Shown here in pieces: positions 46,682 to 60,000 of a DNA stretch of 64,000 bases. The stretch comes from Hygrocybe punicea. Its lineage: Eukaryota > Basidiomycota > Agaricomycetes > Agaricales > Hygrophoraceae. The notes below the pieces were generated by a model. The model saw nothing but the letters and a program-made list of their open reading frames with translations. It searched no databases and was not told the origin of the DNA. How positions within the stretch are numbered: the first letter of the stretch is position 1; each line of letters begins with the position of its first letter. A program made the translations under genes and the position numbers. The stretch lies in assembly GCA_963556145.1 (NCBI GenBank), contig OY744464.1, positions 5,890,001 through 5,954,000 of the forward strand, read 5' to 3'.

Positions 46682-47572
46682 GGTAGATGAAATAAAAGTT
46701 TTTGGTCGATGTGTGAGGCGATTTGAGGGCAAAAAAAAAGGGCAGATTTATTACTCAACGCTCCAGACTATGAATACAGATGTCACGACCACGTGACCAG
46801 ATCAATCGCCACATGTTCGACCTCATGTTCGGCTTCTTTGCATAAACAACAAATCCATTTATTTATGTTTTGGATGTGGCTTGAGCTTAGAAGTTGTCCA
46901 AAGCTAATACTGACTTGTTGGATGGATGTAGAAGGACTAGGTATACTACACCAAACATGTTGTTTGGTGTGTTCGGTCACCGGACATATTTGGTGGATGT
47001 CCATCAATCGGTATGACTAGATATACTACACCGAACACATCGAACATGTTCAATGTGTTCAGTGGACATGTTCGGTCAACGTTGGTAAACCAATATAACT
47101 AGATATATGACACCGAACATGTCAACCGAACACATCGAACATGTTCGATGTGTTCAGTGGCATATCTAGTTATATTGGTTTACCAACGTTGACCGAACAT
47201 GTCCACTGAACACATCAAACATGTTCGATGTGTTTGGTGTGATATATCCCGTCATACCGGTTGATTAACATCCACCGAACATGTTCACCGAACACACTGA
47301 ACAAATCGGACATGTTTGGTGGATATTGCTCCTTCGACATTTAAATGATTACATTGCTGATCAACGTGTTTGGCACGTGTTCATTGTTTTATCATTGCCA
47401 CTCTTGTCAGGTGACATAATTCTGACGTCTTATAATTACAAGGTTTGTGGAATTGTCAACACCCTCCATCAACCACCCTGAAAGTAATCAATTATTAAGG
47501 TATTGATGTATTAATTATATCCGTGTCTGTTCCTCATACCACCCCTCCGAAATCCTGCCTAGGTCCACAAAC
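46682..47572. promoter_or_regulatory. Gene 1/gene 2 promoter with expanded palindrome array (copy C)
   Basis: The array spans about 46936-47325, roughly twice that of B or D. It contains a perfect 43-bp inverted repeat (47064-47106 and 47162-47204) around a 55-bp spacer, plus repeated GAACATGTTC palindromes. Confidence 0.75.
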
Positions 47573-49395
47573 ATGCCATATAAGAAGGAACTTGGTTATG
47601 AACTTTGCATGCACATCTGCCCTGGTCGAAAATGCGATTCTCCAAAAACGAAATGTCTTTTGTGGAAGAAAGAAGGCAACTCCTGCCAAAGACATGCCGG
47701 ATCCGCAAAGCAACATCCCAAATGTGTTTTGTCTGGAATCTGTCCGCAATCGGTATGTCTTGGTCGCAACATACGTGAAAATTGGCAGGGTGTCTGCAAT
47801 GTGACGGCCGCCGAACTCGATCTCCTTCCACGCAAAACGCTATCATCCGACTCTGAGATGGAAACATCATCTGACTGTGAAATGGAACCGCCAACCACCA
47901 TAAGCAACAATGAACGCCGTATAACCACATTAAGCAACAATGATGGCCGTGTTTTCAAAATCCTCTTTATCCTCGACCCGACCACACGTATCGCAAGCAA
48001 AGCCGCTGCCATTAACGATCTTGCATTCGTCACCACGACCATTTCTGACATTGAACTTGACACCATTTCCCATCTTGATGGTTACATCCATATCATCAAA
48101 TCATACAAGAGTCGCTATTCAGCATGTATTCAAGAATGGGTAATGTCTATTGTTTAATTTGTGGATTGTTGATACTGAAACACATTTCACAACAAACAGG
48201 TTTATATCGGTATGCGACTACATCATGAGGATGGAACCCGGCGCTTCAATGTCAAATACATATTTTGGCCCGAGTTCCTTCACGCAATACTTGGCTATCA
48301 AGACAAAGGCGATACGTTGCAAAAGTTCGCATCGGCAGATTGTGTATTTGGTGGTGTGGATATGGGAATGTCATATATGTAAGTTTGACATCGCTTTAAT
48401 TAATTCTGCTCCGTTTTTGCTGCATTATACTGTTGTCTTGACAGCAGTAACCAATATGGATTGACACTGGAAAATGTGTCGATTTTCATGACTGGCATGG
48501 ACGAACTCTGTCGAACGGTACACATCTGGCCGCCTCCGAAGCAGATGAACACGGTCCATTCAAAATGGATACAAAATCAAAATTTGCTTCATGTCGCTTT
48601 GAACGTAACGCATACGATACGCCCCCAAGCAAAATTATTAAATGATGGCGACCAATTCCCACCGAATATTGTCTTGAAACGGACACACAGCGACACCGGT
48701 CATCACGTCCTATTACCTGGCGACCCCAAGCGAAATTGGGAATACATGTGTAATAACTGTGAAGTTCCAGGTTCATGTTGGTTTGGGCAAACATACATCG
48801 AACCACTGAGCAAGATGGGCGAATGGCGTGTTTTTCTAGTTGGTGGAAAGGTCGTGTATACAGTGCACACACTGTACAACAATGAAAGCAAGTCTTGGAA
48901 GTGGGATATTGTCTCGAGTTTCTATACCTTGGATGAGTTAAAGTGAGTGCAGTTCATTTTCACTTGTCATATCATATACATGATTGTCTTAACTTTGTCA
49001 GAATATTTCAAGTGCAGGGGACTCTATTGAAGACGGTCGCGTGCAATCCAGACAGGGGCGCCATTTCTATTCAAGAGCAAGGCAGAAACGAGTTCTTCGA
49101 TTTTGTCCAAAAGACCTACGAAGGGCTTTATGCGATAGAGTCCAATATAGTTGGTGGAAAACCATCGATGAGTGTCTTTTGCCATATGGACATATCACTC
49201 ATTGTGGATTCCAAAACGGACACTGTGTCGTATTTCGTCAATGAGGTGGAACGTTATCACACATGCAGCCTCTGGTCGAACATGAAGTCAGGTTCGAAAT
49301 CCATTCGAGCACCCATTGGCTCATTGGAAGACACTTTTTCAGGGGTTTTTTATAAATGGTTGGTTGACATCAAAGGTCCATACTCATATTTGTAA
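47573..49395 (+). CDS. Cargo gene 2: Cys-rich + ATP-grasp-like protein (copy C)
   Basis: Equivalent to 26726-28548 in B, read on the plus strand from ATG 47573 to TAA at 49393-49395 with the same three introns. All splice sites and the reading frame are kept despite numerous substitutions (for example DELK in place of DELR at the third junction, GNQYGLTLENVS for GNQYALTQENVS). The eight N-terminal Cys and the VLKR, GEWRVF, MDISLIVD and YFVNEVE motifs are present. One difference: CRMD becomes CHMD, replacing the Arg expected in ATP-grasp enzymes. It lies in a dead Helitron, so its open frame is notable. Confidence 0.7.
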
Positions 49396-49483
49396 TATTA
49401 TCTGTACAGTCAATGGAACGGTTCGCTTTTATTCACAAGACATATGTAAGATACAAATATAAATGATGCTAAGTGTGGAGCAA

Positions 49484-51038
49484 TCATTTCGGCACTCCCA
49501 AGACCATGACCCATTGCACATTGAGTGAAATGCTCTTCATCATGTCATCTACATGCTTGAATGTATTGATTGTATGTCCAACAATGACACAGGATCCTGC
49601 AGGGATATTGTGTGGGAAGATGGGTAGTTGCTGGAGCGATATGAGAGTGGACGTGAAGTCCGGTTTGACTTTGCATGCATCATAGATGGGCACTGACAAC
49701 ACATACTTAAGATATCAATTTATATTAGACGACCGGATGCTTACCAATATCGTAAAATGATAGAGCGGCCTTATGATAAGATGGAGTGGGTCGACGAGTG
49801 AATGGACTAAGTTGTACATTTTTGGATGTCGATGCCTCTATGAAAATCGATTAGGAATTACAACTAAAAATGATTAATGCACAAACTGGGAGATGTATCC
49901 ATTCCACTTGCTGTGGTCGTTGAGAAGGACACATAGTCCTTATACAGTTGGGCCCGAAATTCGGACTTGCGAATCACCATTCCAATAGCACCGACATATC
50001 GCTCCCATTCTCCTTGAAGTAGAGCACCCTGTATAACCTTGACCGGCTTTGTATTGCCACCAATCTTGGGCTCATCGAGAAAGCAGGACTCCACTATGAT
50101 GACCGATGTAAAGATCGTCGGCATTCCACCTCCGACTGCATGAAAGAAGTTGTGACCAAAAGCACCAGTGGAGATATGGGCAGGGTTATCACGAGAGAGA
50201 TTAGAGTACCTCCCAGATCTATCAAAGGTAATGGCGGAAAGCAATAACCTATATTATATCAAATGAATTGACTGGATCAACCTCAAATTGTCGTTGAAAC
50301 AACGTACTTTCTGTTGATCTTGTAGATGTCAGTGATAATATCACTGAACTGTGGGTTGCCATTTCCAATTGCACTGGACCAAGATACCATTGCTGCTGCC
50401 CTAAATGGTTATGAGTAAACAACAAATGTATGACTGTGATTGCATACTTGATGTTGACACAGTCTTGGTAGGTGTCAACAAGTTGAGGATCCCTCGTGCC
50501 AATATCGGACTCATCAACATTCGGAGATGGTAAGCTAGATTCACAACATCTACATCAAACACCACGGTGTAATAAGATCCAACACACCTGGTGATCTGCG
50601 TCAGTGCATAGGTCAGATTTCCTTCATCGCCACTGGAGCCTTTATCATCATCGGTATCATCGAGCATGATGGCCTTCGTGGACTTGGACTTCTTGGATGG
50701 CGTATTAGAAACACTGTTACGATTAATGAATGGGAATATTCATATCTGCACGTAAGATACACACGAAATTGGCTTATCGGGGTTCTTCATTAAGGCTACT
50801 TTGCGACGATGCCTAAACAGTCAAACGATTTGTTTGAACAAATGGATGTGTCTATGATAACCGAACAACTCACTTAAAACCGTAATCCTCTTCCTCTTCC
50901 TCCTCTTCCTCACTGTCTTGTGATTTATTAGATGCAGCTTTCAATTTCTTGGAGGGGGAAGGCGTTTTACTATGGATAACCTGTCAATGATGAGACAACA
51001 CCTATGAAAAATATTTACACATCGTCATCATTGTCGGT
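49484..51038 (-). pseudogene. Cargo gene 3 fragment, copy C, 5' exons deleted
   Basis: Retains exons from within exon 5 (CCGACAATGATGACGATGT) to the stop at 49484. The first four exons, start and promoter are missing: sequence at about 51039 jumps to the upstream intron of gene 4. The C-terminal domain coding is nearly unchanged. Confidence 0.8.
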
Positions 51039-52039
51039 ATATAATATTGACCGCATTGCCAGATTCCAAATGTCAATATTGTGCATGTCGACTGTCCAAA
51101 TTGCTGGAAGTTTACACTTCCAACCAATGATGAATCCGAACATCAAGAATTGGTATTAAGTTTGCAAGCGATTTTGGTGGCGAAAGATCTTCCACCTATA
51201 ACAACCAGGTATGTGCTAAATTCGTATCAATTCCTTGAATACCATTCTGATGAACCACTGTAATAGTCAACCGGAACGCCGAACACCCTTCATATGTCAA
51301 AGCATAGTTGTAACTGGCCTTGATACAATGGGCTTTCTATCCTATATCGATAACCTTCGGATTCTGCACCAGAAACTGGCTCGTCAATTTCCTGACAAAG
51401 CAATGCAAGCTTTTACGCCTTCTACATACATGGATTTCATGGCACTCGCAATAGGAACCCGATATTTCACTGATCGCCGACACGACAACTCTTCCCCTCA
51501 CATTCCATTCGAGCATGCCATCGATCCAAAAGGCATATTAACCTCACTTGCGAATTCCCGCTACTTTCATGGCCAGGACAATTGCGTACTTTATTACAAG
51601 TTGAAGTCTGATAGAAATCGACATTGGTGAGTGACGATGAATTGGGATCACATCCCTACTGATGGAAATATTTATTAGCTTCATTCCAACAAACCCAACT
51701 TGCTTTAGAATCAGTGATATAGTGGAGGTTCAGTTTACAATATCGGCAGTTCCGGTAAAGAAGAATAAATTCAAGATGATTCTGAATCTACAGTCATTGG
51801 CACTGGTAGACAGTGACTTCACAGAGGTAACACTTCAATACATCAAGAATTAAACGAATACTGATGTATATTCTCAGGAAGCAACTATGATTCGCAACAA
51901 GACAGCTTTGCCTACACCAACTACACAGCCCAGAATAGCCATCAAATGGCATGTTGGGTATGTGGAAGAGGGTAATGATGCAGAGGGTGTTGTCGAAACA
52001 AGGCAATGCTTCAATAATATGAATATAGACCGATGCTGA
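51039..52039 (+). pseudogene. Cargo gene 4 fragment, copy C, 5' exon deleted
   Basis: Starts in the first intron and continues through exons equivalent to B 23263-22287, ending TGA at 52037-52039. The ATTGAAAATG of B is ATTCCAAATG here. Introns and frame of the remaining exons are kept. The start exon was lost together with the start of gene 3. Confidence 0.75.
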
Positions 52040-52129
52040 TGTATAATATTGTATGTACTCAAACTGTTGATATGTTACAGCTGTTTTGCTACTAGTATCT
52101 GATGGCAGCAACTGCACTGTTTTGAATCA

Positions 52130-52603
52130 ATTGAGAAATTTGGACTTGGTAGAATTTTGGGTGCTGTGTTTTGTATCTCATGAAATACTATTTGGATTAC
52201 GATGGTTATGCAGGGAAAGTTGTACTATGTCTTGAGGGCTATCCACTCCTGTAATTACATTTGGACAATATTTAGGATATGGTGAGTTGTTGATGAAATA
52301 AAAAGGTAGACCAGTACTTTTTGACACCCAAGATGATACTGTCAAATTAGGACATCGAAAGAGCTCATATGAAGAAGACTGGATGGAGAAAGTTGTTCAT
52401 CTTTTCAAGGCCTAGAAATACATATATCATATTCTTCTTTATTTTTGTCCTTTGAGCCGTTATTGCATCTGTACTATGTTTGTCTGTCATTAGGCTCGAA
52501 ATACAACCAGAATCATAAACTGTATAACCATCTTGATCCAAGCAGTATTTCATGAGATACAAAACACAGCACCCAAAATTCTACCAAGTCCAAATTTCTC
52601 AAT
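52130..52603. mobile_element. Foldback element (474 bp) at the centre of the C/D inverted duplication
   Basis: Same element as 21728-22200, in reverse orientation. Beyond both of its ends the sequence is the gene-4-side flank (GAATCAATTGAG... and ...CTCAATTGATTC), so the copy C and copy D arms read outward from it symmetrically. Confidence 0.88.
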
Positions 52604-52693
52604 TGATTCAAAACAGTGCAGTTGCTGCCATCAGATACTAGTAGCAAAACAGCTGTAACATATCAACAGTTTGAGTACATACAATATTATACA

Positions 52694-53303
52694 TCAGCAT
52701 CGGTCTATATTCATATTATTGAAGCGTCGCCTTGTTTCGACAACACCCTCTGCATCATTACCCTCTTCCACATACCCAACATGCCATTTGATGGCTATTC
52801 TGGGCTGTGTAGTTGGTGTAGGCAAAGCTGTCTTGTTGCGAATCATAGTTGCTTCCTGAGAATATACATCAGTATTCGTTTAATTCTTGATGTATTGAAG
52901 TGTTACCTCTGTGAAGTCACTGCCTACCAGTGCCAATGACTGTAGATTCAGAATCATCTTGTTCATTGTTGCTTATGGTGGTTGGCGGTTCCATTTCACA
53001 GTCAGATGATGTTTCCATCTCAGAGTCGGATGATAGCGTTTTGCGTGGAAGGAGATCGAGTTCGGCGGCCGTCACATTGCAGACACCCTGCCAATTTTCA
53101 CGTATGTTGCGACCAAGACATACCGATTGCGGACAGATTCCAGACAAAACACATTTGGGATGTTGCTTTGCGGATCCGGCATGTCTTTGGCAGGAGTTGC
53201 CTTCTTTCTTCCACAAAAGACATTTCGTTTTTGGAGAATCGCATTTTCGACCAGGGCAGATGTGCATGCAAAGTTCATAACCAAGTTCCTTCTTATATGG
53301 CAT
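52694..53303 (-). pseudogene. Gene 2 / gene 4 deletion fusion, copy D
   Basis: From ATG 53303 the gene 2 N-terminus (MPYKKELGYELC, with eight Cys) runs to SNNE. At about 52962 it crosses into gene 4 sequence out of frame and stops at 52917, giving a 128-codon chimeric frame. The remainder to 52694 is the last part of gene 4 with its intron. The junction shows little or no shared sequence, suggesting end joining. The fusion keeps the Cys-rich module without the ATP-grasp-like part. Confidence 0.8.
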
Positions 53304-54019
53304 GTTTGTGGACCTAGGCAGGATTTCGGAGGGGTGGTATGAGGAACAGACACGGATATAATTAATACATCAATACCTTAATAATTGATTACTTTCAGGG
53401 TGGTTGATGGAGGGTGTTGACAATTCCACAAACCTTGTAATTATAAGACGTCAGAATTATGTCACCTGACAAGAGTGGCAATGATAAAACAATGAACACG
53501 TGCCAAACACGTTGATCAGCAATGTAATCATTTAAATGTCGAAGGAGCAATATCCACCAAACATGTCCGATTTGTTCAGTGTGTTCGGTGAACATGTTCG
53601 GTGGATGTTAATCAACCGGTATGACGGGATATATCACACCAAACACATCGAACATGTTCGATGTGTTCGGTGTAGTATATCTAGTCATACCGATTGATGG
53701 ACATCCACCAAATATGTCCGGTGACCGAACACACCAAACAACATGTTTGGTGTAGTATACCTAGTCCTTCTACATCCATCCAACAAGTCAGTATTAGCTT
53801 TGGACAACTTCTAAGCTCAAGCCACATCCAAAACATAAATAAATGGATTTGTTGTTTATGCAAAGAAGCCGAACATGAGGTCGAACATGTGGCGATTGAT
53901 CTGGTCACGTGGTCGTGACATCTGTATTCATAGTCTGGAGCGTTGAGTAATAAATCTGCCCTTTTTTTTTGCCCTCAAATCGCCTCACACATCGACCAAA
54001 AACTTTTATTTCATCTACC
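53304..54019. promoter_or_regulatory. Gene 1 upstream region with palindrome array (copy D)
   Basis: Array at about 53551-53762 with GAACATGTTC palindromes, shorter than in C and lacking the 43-bp inverted repeat. No gene. Confidence 0.7.
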
Positions 54020-55942
54020 ATGTCCTTGCCCGTCATCAAAACCTCGACTCCTGCCATCAATCCTGCAGCCTTCAAGTACTGGCCTGATGCACCGCCCAAA
54101 AAGCTGCAGGAGCTCCATCGCATCTTCCAAATACAGTACATGGTCCCGCCCAAGATTCCGGCACCCAACAAGGAATCCGGCACCGTTCCCGTATTTTCTT
54201 GTAATCTCTATGTACTGAAGACACACCCCCACAATGCCACCGCCCGAGGTGAGTTATGGCGCGAAATGCCCGAACGATACAAGGAACCGCTCCGTCGCTT
54301 GATTTATCAAATGGATATGTACATCTACGCGACAGCTGCCATCGCATACAACAAGGCACCCCACTACTCGCTGGACTACGTCAAAAATGATAAGGAAGGG
54401 ACCGATTCACTTCGGAATTACCTCAAGTATACCGACACCGTCATGGATGAAATCTGGGTAGAAGTCTTGGTGGTGAAACGGGCAAACGAGGTTACCCGTG
54501 ACTGGCGAAGCAAGATCTTCGACGATTGGCTCCTGAAAGAATTTTATGTCGGGAAACATTCTCCATCGGCTTTGATTCAACATGGCGCCGTGAACACCGA
54601 GATCAAGCCCAAGGATCTAGGTGAGTATATATATGCATTTCTGGCCATATGAATTCACACGTCTGGGATCATAGATTGGACAAAATACGACGAATCTGTG
54701 CCAGCATGGCACAGCGGACCCTCTGCAAATTGGTCATTCGGTGGGCTTCCGGACGCCACAAAGCTCGAAATCATTGGTCATGTTATTGCTTGGTGTAAAG
54801 GACATAGTGTCCTCGTCGATGCTGATGTGGTGGACAATGATGAAGGTGTGATCTAGAATTACATGTGTGATTGTGCTAATGATATAATACATTTGCACAG
54901 AGGAGCCGGTTCCCCAGGGCAAGGGGAAGGGAAAAGCCAAGTCAAAATCGGTCAAAAAACACAAGGCATCTGCGGCTGGTTTGTACAAATTTTCAACCAT
55001 AGCGGTGTATAGATGTATTGAATATTCAGGTGGCACAGACAATTCATCCAAGAAGGACAAAAAGAAGCCCAAGCCCAAGTCCAAGTCCAGTAAGTACTTT
55101 CTTTGTCTGTGATTGTCATACATGCAAACCCTTCATCATGACAGAACACGCAATCAAGTCCAAAGCCGAGGACGACGATGAGGGTGAGTTATTGAATTCC
55201 GAATATCAAAACGATGATCCAACACATTTATTCATGTATAGACGACATAAAGATGGAGGAGGACGTAGCCCCGGTAAAGAAGAAGCAGTCTAAGGCCCAA
55301 ATGCATACGTTGCTCACCTTGTTATGATTAATGCACTGACATCTCGCAGTCGCTGTTGAAATTGGGTTGTTGCGCACAACCCGGCAATCAGCATTAGAGA
55401 AATTGACAATGGAGATTAAGCCACCCATCGCCCCCGAGCCGGATGTTGTGGCACCGGAATCCGCGAAGTTGGACATTTTAGGACCAGAGTGGGCGGGGTT
55501 GTTGGATGTTGATAATGATATAACCATGGACAACGATGATGGACCTCCCAAACCCAAAAAGGTGCTCCCAGCGATGGTCACAAGGACGGCGAGATGGCAA
55601 AGAGGAGGAAATTGGATGTTGCTTCGGAGCAAGCAGGCATTATTGCAGAGAAGCTCAATCTGGTGAAGCCACCGAAGAAGTCTCCGACTCCGGGTATGTG
55701 TTTCAATATCACATGGCTATATCTAATCCAATTCTGATCTTATCAATGTCCTAGGATTCCGTCCCAATACGCGTGCATCGTCACGCCACCAGTCATCAAC
55801 CCCTGCGGAGCCCAGCGCTTCATCGATGGACGTGGATTGGAACAACATCGTTCCACCTGAAATCCTACTCTCCATTACTCCAAGCCAAACGAGGCCTTCA
55901 TCTCCCAAGCTGTCGACATCCAAACTTGATCCCGGGCCTTAA
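54020..55942 (+). CDS. Cargo gene 1, copy D
   Basis: Almost identical to copy C (for example HYSLDYVKN against HYSPDYVKN). Same exon layout as B, including the frame change near the A-run. Not recognised functionally. Confidence 0.55.
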
Positions 55943-57033
55943 TTTCGGAGGAGTAAGTCCTTCTTTTGTGGAGTATTCATTATATTTGACTAAAAAGACT
56001 GTATCCCAGTCGTTGATTTCTGGAAACTTGGTGACAATCTGTGCCCTCAAATGTCCTCCTCATACATCGCTACTATTAACATTTGTACAGTTTCTATATA
56101 TGTATTTCTTTTTGCTCCGTTAAAAATGGCTTGTGTTACTGTCCTATGACCATAAGAATTGAGCATGATAGTGAGCATAGATACAGCGTAAGGCATCAAT
56201 CTTGTTGACTGAAAATCTGTTTGTCTAAAATATATCCTGGTGAATGCATTACTTTCAGTTCAGTCGTACAACCACCTACACACTCAACTTGAGAAGGACA
56301 ACCTGAGATGACTCTCATTCGGGCTAACAAAAATTCAAATTGAATATATGTAAGAAACCAGAATCGCGAACTTTATGGACCTATTAAATGAGGATACAAT
56401 GATACAAGAGTAACAAAACCCCCTCTTGTAGTGGAAGATATAACTGTCACTCCAAGGGGAGCTATGACTCTTTGGTACCGGAATAATACAGTATACTTGT
56501 GTGGGAATGATACGTACAGCTCCATAAAAATGACAATGTATTTCTGACAAGGATGAAGAACAATGATAATTTCCACGAATTACCAAGCAATTGTCAAATA
56601 TGCACAGTTGTCAAACAGCCTGGTTGTTCAACTTCAATACCTGTTTTGTCTGTTGAGCAAGCTAGAAATAAATATCACTGAGACTCTGAAGATTAAATCC
56701 ACAAAATATCTTAAAAGGGGGTACCATTGTTCTTCTCAGTCGGTTTGATCAATGTCTTGTCAGCCGGACCCCTAATTAAGATCATAAGGCAGCTATTCAT
56801 AGTACAGATGCGTTTTTTTGGCCTGTATTATCAAGGTATGTCATGGGAACATGCAATGGAACAAAAAAAGTAAACACAGCTTTCTAAAGATTCAGGCACA
56901 CCTTATGGTGTTTTGGGAAGAGCTTACAAATAATATAATGTCATATGATCAATCCCATTGTGTTAATTGTTATTCATGATCCGAACCACTTGACTAGTTA
57001 AATAGGTGTTTCCTCTTACTGTCACAAATCCTC

Positions 57034-60000
57034 ATGAATCCCCACAACATCATCCGTGTCTGCATTGCAGGTTTGATTTATCTACATTTCCTTGCAAATG
57101 CAACATTATTTCCACAACTATGCCAAAATCAACTTATGTATATCTCTCCTGAACCAATTTCCTTGCCTTTGATATTGACCTTGACCCAAGAATTGGGTGT
57201 TTCTCAAAGAAAACTCATAGAACATGAGTTTGCCCCAGATCAGGGCGATACAACAATATTGATGCAAATAAATGCAACACAATATGTAAAGTTCATTGGA
57301 ATAACAAAAGAAACAAAAGATAAATTGACAGTCGATCCATTATTCGTTTGGACTACATTTAAAAATAGTGCGTTCAAAATGCGATTACGTTTTATTCAAT
57401 ATGCCAGAACATATTTCTTACCTCCTAAATATCTCTTTGCTTTGTATTGTCTTCTCAAACCTATCACTGTCCAATGTCGTTGTAAAATGATCAAGGCATT
57501 GCTCATGCGATGGCTATTGAGATGACATGATTTCAGATCATATTTATTTCATTGCATTACTAGTTCTCTAACACATGCAACGTTGCTCTGGATCACACTA
57601 TGTTTCATAATACAACATAGTCGTTTCAACATAATTGTGTTCAATTTAAATTTATTCAGAAACCCATTTAAATCTTTATATATAAATTCCCTTCATAGAT
57701 ATCACTTCATTGGTGGTGGTAAACGAATACCAACATTCAAATTTAACCTTCTTCAATCTTTCATGCTCCCGTCTAATAATATCAACCATGATTCTGACAT
57801 GTTATTTGGATACGTGGATCATGTTGATCAACAGGCAGCCAACATTGTATATGGAGATAGAAAAAAATATCTGTGTGTTAAAATGCCTTTGCATGAACTT
57901 CTGCCAAAGTTGACGGTGAAGGATATTGGTGAAATAACAACAATACATGGTATATATTTGTCAAAGACATTACAAAGATTACATGGACAAGATCTATTTG
58001 CTGCATTAATGAGGCATAATTGTTCAGCCTGTGATACTCATGTTTCTATTTTCCATGTGCATGATATTAAATCACATAAAGACCTGTGTAAACAGTGGTA
58101 CAAAAGACAACAAATGACAGAAACATATGAGTGTGGAAAAGAAGAAACTCAGACTAAAATGAAAGAAGAATTGGACAACTCAGATGAGCAATCATTTCCT
58201 CCTCCTCCACCATCTATTGAATTGAAGGAAACCATAATCAGCAACTGGTGCAGAGATACATCACCCGAATGTTTTCAAGAAAGTGGGTGTGCCGTGTGTG
58301 GTCAATTGGTTGCATTGAGGAACATGTCTTTATTGTCAAAGACAAAGGTTAATCTGAAAATATTAACTAGAGAAAATATGGGAATCACAAGATGTGAACG
58401 ACATCATTGTTCTGATCCAATAGAGGATATCAAAGGTCCAGTGCTAGATGACACATGTAAATGGATATGCAAGCCATGTGTGCTCACTCTAAACAAAGGC
58501 CAAACTCCCAAATATGCTTTGGCAAATGGACTTTGGATGGGCAGAATTCCTGCATAACTTCAAAATCTAACATTTGCTGAACAACTTTTGATTGCCCGTG
58601 TTCGTCACAACAAATGTATTGTTCGTGTCTCATCTGGGATGCATAAAATGAAAGCAAATGCCATCATGTTTCAAAACCCAACACCAAAGATATATCAACG
58701 GTTGCCTCCAACAATTAAAGAACTTGATGAAGTGCTAGCATTCATTTTCACCGGTCCTGCCAGACCAACTCCAGAAGACATGGAGCGAACACCGTTATTG
58801 GTTCGCCGAAGGCAAGTTTCTGCAGCTTTAGAATGGCTGAAATTGAACCACATGGATTACTATGATTTAGATATCTCCTATGAAAATCTAGCACAATACC
58901 CAGATCATGGAATTCCTGTTGTGATTGCATATCGACCAGCAGACACAAATAAGGAACCGGAAGCCACTAGTGCATTTGACAATGAAGAGGAAGATGGTGT
59001 GGAAGATGGGCCTTGTCCCTTTGTTGTTAGTGGAGTAACTGGTGAAAATCTAGATATTACAAGTCCAAAAGCATTAATAGCTAGAGCGACAAAGCACTTG
59101 ATAGATGACCATGGTGGTGTTCTTGCCATCAGCCATGCTAGAAATCCAGAATTGTTCTTTAAGAATCCTCAGTTATATCCTATGATGTTCCCCTGCCTAT
59201 TTCCATATGGCTTGGGTGGTATTAGTAGCATTGACAAGAATGTTTTAAGCATCAGTGATATGATGCACAAAAGACATCTTCTGATGTACCATGACAAAAG
59301 ATTTCAAACTGATCCCTATTTTCCACTGATTGCATTCAATCAAGAACAAATTAAAGATGGTACAACTGGAGGTTATTTGTTGACTAATAAACATAATTTC
59401 AATGATATTGCAGATTGCTTGATGAATATCAATACAGCTGTTTTAGATGACCTCTCTAAGAGATTGTCTAGAGGTGATAGAGTCAAACCAGATACCCCTG
59501 AAGAAAAAGCATGTTATAGGCTTATATCAGACTTGGATCATGTAGCTGGTCAGGTCAAAGGTTCAATTACTAACAAGAAATACATGCGAAATGAGATTTG
59601 GTCTCTGATATCCTATATTGGTGCTCCGACTTGGTTTATCACTTTTGCACCTGCAGACATCAATCACCCACTATGCTTATATTATGCTGACAACAAAGAA
59701 ATGTTTTATCCTAAACTACGTCTACCCCAGGATTGTTACAAACTAATCGCAAATAATCCAGTTGCTGGAGCCCGCTTCTTTCACTTTACTACTGAAATGT
59801 TCATCAAACATATATTAGGAATGAATGAATCTCACCCTGGCCTTTATGGAAACACATCAGGTTATTATGCGACGGTAGAGGAACAAGGACGTCTTACCTT
59901 GCATCTTCATATGCTGTTGTGGATAAAGGGATGCCTTACACCGCAAGAAATATGTGACAAAATTATGGGTGAAAATTCTGACTTTCAGAAAAGATTAGTG

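Larger units (their letters stand above)
40214..52129 (-). mobile_element. Helitron copy A/C, 5' part (fragment C)
   Basis: Inverted relative to B and carrying the same order: replicase half, gene 1, palindrome array, gene 2, gene 3, gene 4. It begins at the break caused by B (40214). It lacks the B interval about 23275-25070, which held the starts of genes 3 and 4, and it lacks the 5' end (B 20310-21727): instead, the foldback element at 52130 leads into copy D. Confidence 0.88.
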
